Notes under the pieces: generated by a model
What the model was told of the DNA's origin: nothing
Databases searched by the model: none
Seen by the model: only the letters and a program-made list of their open reading frames with translations
Translations under genes and position numbers: made by a program
NCBI GenBank assembly: GCA_028751875.1
Contig: CM054159.1
Location: forward strand, 12,550,658 to 12,614,657
Reading direction: 5' to 3'
DNA: 64,000 bases
DNA from: Rapana venosa
Lineage: Eukaryota > Mollusca > Gastropoda > Neogastropoda > Muricidae
Shown: positions 57,414 to 64,000 of the stretch, one piece after another
Numbering within the stretch: position 1 is the stretch's first letter
How the letters are laid out: each line of letters starts with the position of its first letter

Positions 57414-58110
57414 ACATCAGTGTTGACTCCACTCCCGAAAGAGTCAGTTGGATGTGATTACAAACCGAGGTCTTGTGTATGAAGGCACGTGGAACATCTT
57501 GCGCGCACATTAAAAGCCGTTCTACCTTTTGGGAAGAGTGGGCCATTGTGTGCTGGTAAGAAGGTAAAGGTAAAGGTGTTCCCACAACCTATGTGGTCAT
57601 AGGGGAGTGAGGCGTCAGAGACCTCAACTTCTCAAGGGGCCAGCATATTGAAGGCGGCGCCCATCTCCTCTCCCTCGCTGCTTTGCCTTCCCTGACCCTA
57701 AAGAGGGCAGGTACCCATTTACAGCTGGGTGAACTGGGGGACTGTACTGAAGCCAAGGCGCGCAAACGATCACCCATCCAAGTGGTAGCCACACTCGATG
57801 CTGCTTAACCTTAGCTGGGGGAAAGCGAGTGCTCCGACCACTGAGCTATTCCCCGTCCCCTGCTGGTAAGAATGGATGACGACAATTTTGTTTTTTAAAA
57901 AAGCACATGCACACTATTGTTGTGTTTAGACATATCCCTGAAGTCCAATCCAATCCAATCCAATTGTTTTATAGCTCCACCAACCACAGCATCCCTGAAG
58001 TCAGAATGTGGCTACCTTAATAAAGGCGGGCAAACAGTTGCATACGCGAAATCTCAGCATTGGTGAACCTCAAAGCACTAATTGTGAAAATTTAAAGACA
58101 CACACACACA
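57275..58110 (+). mobile_element. SINE-A with 3' module, split by a SINE-B (plus)
   Basis: Head 'aggatagcctggttggtggt' and 'acgggtttgaactaccactg', body 'ggatgtgattacaaaccgag', 'catcttgcgcgcacattaaa' and 'gaagagtgggccattgtgtg' up to 57562. It resumes at 57861 ('tgctggtaagaatggatgac') and continues to the shared module (57936-58090), where a CCAAT pentamer run lies at about 57937-57962. A 38-base C run (57376-57413) replaces the usual 'tttcccctggagttaa' segment. Confidence 0.85.
57563..57860 (-). mobile_element. SINE-B, best copy, with 12-bp target-site duplication (minus)
   Basis: Flanked by TGCTGGTAAGAA at 57551-57562 and 57861-57872. On the minus strand: head 'gggacggggaatagctcagt' (two extra bases in box A), then the 5S-like block with TTAAGCAGCATCGAGTGTGG and CTACCACTTGGATGGGTGAT, the body, and a tail of TTTACC repeats. 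Confidence 0.92.
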
Positions 58111-58213
58111 CATACAAGCATCTTTCATTTAGTCATTGCATTGTACAGTATAGTTTTGTTGGATTTTTTTTAGAGGAAGTGGTGTGTGTGTGTGTGTGTG
58201 TGTGCACGGGGGG

Positions 58214-58248
<35 letters not shown>

Positions 58249-58327
58249 GGGGGGGGGGGGGTTGTGTGTGGGTGGGTGTGAGTATGTATGTGTGTGTTTG
58301 CTTGCGTGTGTGTTTGTGCGTGTTTAG

Positions 58328-58556
58328 TCGTCATATCAGACTACTACACATAGTTGTCATATCAGACTACTACACATAGCTGTCATATCAGACTACTACA
58401 CATAGTTGTCATATCAGACTACTACACATAGCTGTCATATCAGACTACTACACATAGTTGTCATATCAGACTACTACACATAGTTGTCATATCAGACTAC
58501 TACACATAGTCGTCATATCAGACTACTACACATAGTCGTCATATCAGACTACTACA
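58328..58556. repeat. 26-bp minisatellite joined to LINE ORF
   Basis: About nine near-identical units built from GTCATATCAGACTACTACAC plus ATAGTT/ATAGCT/ATAGTC. The last unit runs without a break into the LINE sequence CAGACTACTACAGGGAAGGC, so half of the unit equals LINE coding sequence. Confidence 0.93.
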
Positions 58557-59557
58557 GGGAAGGCACATGGCGGAGGTTTGTGCTTCTACATCAACGAGCG
58601 TTGGTGTGGTGATGTTAAAATTAGAACTACGCTATCCGTGGAGGACATTGAACTGCTCTCTATTTCGCTCTGGCCTTTTTACTTACCACGGGAATTCCCT
58701 CAACTTTTTTTTACTTTAGTTTACATCCACCCCAAAGCAAGAGTGGCTAGAGCAACTGAACATATATTAGATCACCTCCATGTGCTCGATTCTATATCCC
58801 CTGATGCCCCTAAGTTTATCCTTGGTGATTTCAATAACTGTTCCCTTACTAAACTACTGAAGAACTATGAACAGTATGTGACCTGCCCTACACGAAGAAA
58901 CAAGACCTTAGACTTGTGCTATGGGACTGTAGCAGGCGCCTATAGATCGTTGCCTTTGCCTCCCCTGGGATCATCTGACCACAACTGCGTTCTTCTTGCA
59001 CCCATGTACCAGTCAGTGTTTCGGCGCCTTCAACCCATAGTCAGGACCACAAAAAAATGGACTGCTGATAGTATAGCTAGTCTGCAAGGCTGCTTTGATT
59101 GCACTGACTGGGATATGTTTTATGATGTGTGTTCGGATCTGAATGAGCTCACTGATGTTATTTGTTCTTATATTTCATTTTGTGTTAGTTGTGTCATTCC
59201 AACTAAGGAGATAACCATTTACCCCAATAACAAGCCTTGGGTTACAAAGGATCTGAAACGTGTTTTAAACAAAAAGAAAGTAGTATTTTACACAGGCACA
59301 GAACAACAAAAGAAGGAAGTAAATAAAGAAGTCAAAGCTGCTGTTGCACGGGCCAGACGTATATATAAAAATAAGATAGAAGACAAGTTTGCGGGGAACA
59401 ATTTTCGTGCTGCATGGCAGGGTATCAAAAATATGTCTGCAGTAAATATGGTAGGTGTCCAACATAGGTCAAAGATCAGTTTGCAGGGAGTATGTGATAA
59501 CAACTTACCAGACCATCTAAACGCATTTTTTTGCTTTGAAAAGATGATTTCTAGATG
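58545..59557 (+). pseudogene. LINE ORF2 fragment: endonuclease C-terminal half to RT linker
   Basis: An open frame of more than 326 codons, with no start of its own; it enters from the minisatellite. Counting from the TTG at 58578, YIHP at 49-52, GDFN at 83-86 and SSDHN at 132-136 are the late motifs of an APE-type endonuclease. A basic linker follows (for example VKAAVARARRIYKNKIEDKF). The pattern is that of L2/CR1/Rex-type non-LTR retrotransposons common in aquatic animals. The frame ends at 59556-59558 just before the reverse transcriptase. The N-terminal half of the endonuclease is absent. Confidence 0.85.
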
Positions 59558-60560
59558 AATAAATGATCTGAGCAATCCCTTGTTTTGAGAATAGTCTTTG
59601 TTGTGAAAAAAATTATCGTAAGCCTTAAAGGCAAAAAATATTAAAAAATTTCCCGGCCCAGAGGGTTATGGGGAAAGAACCTAAAATTCTGCGCTATGAG
59701 TTGCAGTGCCCTTAAACCTGTTCAGGCCTCACTGGTTTGTCAGATTCGGTTTTTTGGGAAAAAACTTAATGTAATCCTTTCCAAAAAAACCCCAATCCTT
59801 CTGGCCCTAATTTTTTAACCCGTAGCTCTCCATCTTTGTGATAAAAAACGCGGGAAAAGATCGTAAAATTTTTTTCTTTGCTAAGAGAAAGACCTTGACC
59901 CGCAATTTGATGGTTCGAAGGGGGTGAAGATCCCAAACTTTTCTTTTTAAAAGTTGTATGCCACTTGGAAACCGATCTCTGCGAATTTGTTCGTGTTTGT
60001 TCCTTTTCAAATAAAAATTGCAGCCTAAAATTGGTTAACAAAAAAATTTAAAAATTTGGTAAACAATCAATTTGTTCTTTGGTGTTAAATTTTTTAACCA
60101 ACAGACACGGTTTTTTGGCCAAAAAAATTTTCTTCGGTTGATTTCCCTGCACTGGTTCTCGCGGGTTTGGCCCTCTCCCCACTTCTGTACATTCTTACAC
60201 AGTGATTGCGAAGAAAACTAGGGGAAATTCCCTTTCTGGAAAAGTTCGCAGCGATAGTGTTGTTATCCCTTTTATCCGGATCATCTTAGACCCGGTCCAC
60301 CCTCACCGAGTTCGTCATGGTGGACGAGGCTTCTGGGCAAAATGTTTCTAAATAAAGATGCCTATCGCTTCAGAAATCGGGGCTACCCCTAAGAATATTT
60401 TTTCATAACCAGAGGTTGAAAACGTTTTGAACTAAAAGTATCTGGGAATGTTTTTGACCACAAGTTAAAGGGGACGTTAACACTGACGTATTGTAAAAAG
60501 GGACAAAAGTCTGTTTTTTGGGAAATGAATATTTTTTGTAGCAAAAGACCCTTTCCCTTG
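59558..60560 (+). pseudogene. LINE reverse-transcriptase region, frame broken many times
   Basis: RT-like segments appear in successive frames. A 'ggcccagagggttatgg' (Gly-Pro-Glu/Asp-Gly type) block lies at 59655. A segment around 59780-59830 fits the FRPVAL region. 'cttgacccgcaatttg' (Leu-Thr-Asp-Pro-Gln-Phe type) is at 59892. A LLYIL-like phrase lies near 60183, and the FADD-type catalytic box is near 60243-60258 with a one-base shift inside it. Either this is an old copy or the sequence has indel errors. Confidence 0.7.
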
Positions 60561-61334
60561 TTTTACAAGTCTTAAAAGAGGGGTTTTTCTAAGTTTTGCT
60601 TTTTTTGTTGGTCAAAATTGTGTTAAAAACAAGAAGGCTGCAGAGAATTGTAAAAATTGTAAAAAATAATTGGAAAAAAAACAAAGAGATCTCTGTCTTT
60701 CTGCAATAGCAGTTGTAAAAAAAACCACACCCATTTTGGTGACCCTTCCATGCTTTTGTTTCCCGAATTTCAAATGTTCCCTTGGAACCCCCGTTTTTCA
60801 GTGTCCATCAGCAAAAAAAAAAGAAAAAGAAATTCTTTTGTCCCCAGAAAGTTTTAAATTTTAAATTCCAATGATTTTGTCCATTTTTTTACATTTCTGA
60901 ATTTTGCTGATTTATTGTTACGAGTGTAGTCAATACATAATTTGTGTGTGTGTGTGTGGGGGGGTGCGTGGGGTGGGGAAAAATAATTTGTGTTTGTAAA
61001 ACTGTCTTAAACATTGTTTCATTATTGGTTTTAGGGTTTTGTGGTGTGCGTGGGCGTGTTCGCCACACACGTACGTGCGTGTGTACGTGGCGTATATGCT
61101 GCTAAAAAAGTTTTTGTGTCTTCTAGTCAAGGGTTTTTAAAGTTGGCTCGCTTTTGTGTTGTGCGTGCGGGCGTTTGCTTTTTTGTGTGTGCGTGCGCGG
61201 GGTTTGTTGTGGTGGTGTGTTTGACACTTTATTTGAAACCAAATTGAAATATAGCTTTTGTGTCTTTGATATTTGTTTGTATAAATCTGCCTGTCGTATT
61301 GTAATTGCCCTTATGGGATGATTAAAGGTTTTTG
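60561..61334. other. Low-quality-looking sequence, no gene
   Basis: Long A, T and C runs, (TG)n at 60942-60957 and G/T-rich sequence at 61030-61230. It may continue the LINE 3' region ('gggatgattaaaggtttttg' near 61315 resembles a LINE terminus). Nothing is certain. Confidence 0.35.
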
Positions 61335-62160
61335 CTTGATTTGATTGATGATTTTGATACTTTAGATCATATCGATACTACTATGTGTCTATCGATACAA
61401 CTGGTATTAGATACTAACACAGTTGTCATTCGACTATACACTAGTTTTTTCTATAGACTATACATTTTAGTGTATATAAACTACTACAATAGTGTCTATC
61501 AAATATACCATAGTTGTAAAAGACTACTACATTTTGTCATTCAGATAAAATCGATACTACATGTTTTAATCGATACTAAACTGCTGTCATATCAGATATA
61601 AATAGTTGTTATCAGAATATACAATAGTTGTCATATCAGACTACTACACATGTCGTTTCAGACTTCCTTTGTGTCATATCAGATACTAACTAGTTGCATA
61701 TCGATATACCATGTTGTATATAGCTACACACATAGTTGTATATCGACTACTAACATAGACTATACCATGTCGTCATATCAGTCTAACTAGTGCATATCAG
61801 ATATACAATGTTGTATATCGACTACTACACATAGTCGTATATGGGATACTACACTAGTCGTCTATCGATATAACATAGTGTATTAATATACACATAGATA
61901 CTAACATGTGTCATTCAGATATAAATCAGACTACAAAACATAGTTGTCATATCAGATACTAAATGTCGTCTATCGACTATAACTAGTCGTCATACAGACA
62001 TCACATAGTGTCTATCAGACTTAATTAGTCGTCAATAGCACTACACATAGTGTATTAGCTACTAACTAGTTCATATCAGACATACTTAGAGTATTCAGCT
62101 ACTAACATGCGTCATTCAGATCAAACCTGTCGTTATATCAGACACAAACAATTATATCAG
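61335..62160. repeat. Degraded copy of the 26-bp minisatellite
   Basis: Units such as 'gttgtcatatcagactacta' at 61627 and 'catagttgtcatatcagata' at 61939 are clearly the 58328-58556 unit. Most copies have single-base deletions (TATCGACTATA, TCATTCAGATA), and substitutions are fewer. About 30 units are implied. Confidence 0.85.
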
Positions 62161-64000
62161 TCTTCCCTTAATTGGGCTTTTCCCCTAAAAGAGTCAATTA
62201 CCACAAAATGGTGCATATTGTTCCCCCCCCCCCCCCCTCCTGTAAATTTCTTTCTGTATTTTTTTTTGTTTGTGAAAAGGCTTTTTTTGGGGGGGGGTGG
62301 GAGGGAGGACAGAACTTAACCTTTGGAGTATTGGTTTTTTTTTGTTGTTGTGTTTAAAATTTTTTAGTTTTTTTCTGGGTGTGTTGTATTGTCTGTAGTT
62401 TTTCTCCCTGTTTACAGTGTGATTTCTTGGTTTTTAGTTGTTGCTGTTGCCTCTCTGTTTTTTTTTAATCAACTAACTGTATTTCATTGTACTGTAATGT
62501 ATTTCATTTAATTTCATTTGGATTGCCTTGGTCATGGGAAAAGTTAAAATTAGTATTGGTTTTTAAACTGTATATTCTGACACTTTGGAGCTGTTTGTGT
62601 GTAAAACCCCTTTAAGTCACAGCGATTTTGTCCCCGAAATTCACGCTGCTTCCCTTGGCAGGAACGCAACACCCAAGGCAGAGCCATCATTTTTTGTTTT
62701 TTTGTTGTTGTTTTTTTTTCCGTCCCCTATGCATCTGTTTTCTATGACAGTGGCCCTTTTTTTTTTTCCAAAAGAATTTTTTTTTCCGGGGCAACTCTCT
62801 TTGCTTTTGGGTTCTTTACTGCGTTTACGTGTGAGGGGATCGGGTTTTTATTTTTCCAAAAGCCCCGCATCCGACCCTCATACTCCAGTCTAAGTAGTGG
62901 GAAAACCTTCGGGGCCCAAAACGGGGGGGCAAAACCCCGTTCTGCTTTTAGGCGGAGGTTTTGGCCCACTCCCTTCAACCACCCATCTAAGGTCGGTGAG
63001 GAGGGGGTGTGGATGCACGAAATGCCACACAGCGCGCAAAACAAACCCCACACGAAATAGCCCCAAAGGGGCAAATCCAAAACCCTACACGAAACTAGCA
63101 CAAAGGGGCAAATCCAAAACCCCCCGAAAATAGCCACATAGGCGCAAATCCAAAATACAGTCAAGAGCGCTAAAACCCCGAGCCCCTTTTCCCTTTTACT
63201 GTAGTCCAGAGTGGGCGTTCCCCGCTGTAATTATCCCAGGGCCCCGCTAGGCTGGTAGGCTGGGCTGGGCTGGGACGCGGCTGAAAAGTGGGGGAAACGA
63301 GCAGCGTGGCCCGCCCCGCATGCACCCCTCCACGCTCTGTTCTGGACAGGGGAGGCTCTGCCAAAAGTTTGGCCCCCCCTTGTGGTGTGGGGTTTTGTGG
63401 GGTTTGTAGAAGTCCCTTTGCAGGAAATTTCTAGGGGGCCCCCTACCTCCGATTTCCCTTTTTTACGCTTTTGTAACAACAAACACAAAAAACGCATCTT
63501 TTTTTGAGAGGGGGTTTGGGTTTTGTTCTGGGATGTCCGCCCTGCAAAAACATCCTTTTTGGGGGGGGGGGGGGGGGGGGGGGGGAACTGAAAAAAACCC
63601 CCACAAATGCTAGTAGTGATTGTTAAACGTAGGGGATGGGGGTGGGGGGGGGGGGGGGGGGGGGTGTTGGGGGTTTCAGGGAATTGGGTTGGGGGAAAGG
63701 GGGGGGGGGATGGGAATTTTGGGGGTGGGGGAGGGTGGGGGGGGGGAGTGGTTGGAAAGGGGGTAGGTGGTTGGGTGTGGGGAAAATGTTATGAGTGTCG
63801 GGGGGGGGGGGGGGAGGGGGAAGGGGGGCAGTTTAATGAGTCAATAAATCACACCCTTTAAACTTTAGAGATTTGCTGGCGTATCCGCCCTTTTTGGTCG
63901 TCATCCCCCTTTTATGAGAAGAGGTTTGTGCATGTAAAAGGCCCACACAAAACAAAAAAAAAACAAAAAAGGGGTTGTCCCCGGCAAGATTCCGTAAAAA
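62161..64000. other. Low-quality-looking contig end, no gene
   Basis: Homopolymer-rich sequence with G runs at 63560-63585 and 63640-63665 and a G-rich block at 63607-63830. A roughly 41-bp unit ('aggggcaaatccaaaac') occurs three times at 63050-63150. Open frames such as the Gly-rich one at 63607-63861 are compositional artefacts. SINE or LINE content cannot be judged. Confidence 0.45.

Noticed and set aside
57740..57830. 5S rRNA gene (minus)
   Set aside because: Only about 45 bases resemble the 3' half of 5S rRNA. The 5' half is a tRNA-like A box and the rest is SINE body.
62742..63497. Minus-strand ORFs of 140 and 88 codons
   Set aside because: They lie in the homopolymer-rich, probably unpolished end, and no recognisable domain is present.
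63607..63861. Glycine-rich protein ORF
   Set aside because: Direct translation of poly-G sequence in the unreliable contig end.

Overview
This is a metazoan nuclear window: one protein-coding gene with GT-AG introns in a sea of retroposons, microsatellites and minisatellites. I see no operons, phage genes or CRISPR arrays. The animal is probably a mollusc, perhaps a gastropod. That is inference from the lophotrochozoan-like mix of multi-domain tRNA SINEs, an L2/CR1/Rex-type LINE and abundant (AC)n, (CT)n and poly-G tracts. No sequence here fixes the species.

The only gene I can support end to end is a CDV3 homologue on the + strand. It has five coding exons (23788-23976, 26051-26130, 28171-28295, 34610-34826, 36849-36960) that join without a frame error into 240 codons. 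A TATA-less promoter with ETS-like and NRF1-like sites precedes it. A probable 3' UTR of about 5.4 kb, free of recognised SINEs, follows it and ends at a poly(A) signal near 42355. Intron 3 holds the most striking structure in the window: about 5.3 kb of a 37-bp minisatellite (29256-34590) that runs to about 20 bases from the exon 4 acceptor. Each unit carries a 5'-splice-site-like GTGAGT and a CCCCCAG.

The rest is repeats. I use working names. SINE-A is a tRNA-headed element with about 18 copies or fragments on both strands. SINE-B has 3 copies, all on the minus strand, and its head resembles both a tRNA and the 3' half of 5S rRNA. SINE-C has a Ser/Leu-tRNA-like head, SINE-D is a single minus copy, and SINE-E has another tRNA-like head. 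SINE-A, C and E exchange body modules, and SINE-A shares its 3' tail with LINE-like 3' ends at 20.1, 20.9 and 22.2 kb. Families F and G are unclassified dispersed repeats. LINE coding remnants are an antisense RT C-terminus in CDV3 intron 4 (36113-36370) and a partial endonuclease-RT ORF at 58545-60560.

Layout: 0-23 kb, intergenic repeats with a microsatellite-dense block at 20-23 kb; 23.6-42.4 kb, CDV3; 42.4-57 kb, SINEs, simple repeats and two large tandem arrays (55.2-57.2 kb); 57.3-60.6 kb, nested SINEs and the LINE; 59.56-64 kb, sequence dominated by indels and long homopolymers, probably a poorly polished contig end, so nothing there should be read at base level.
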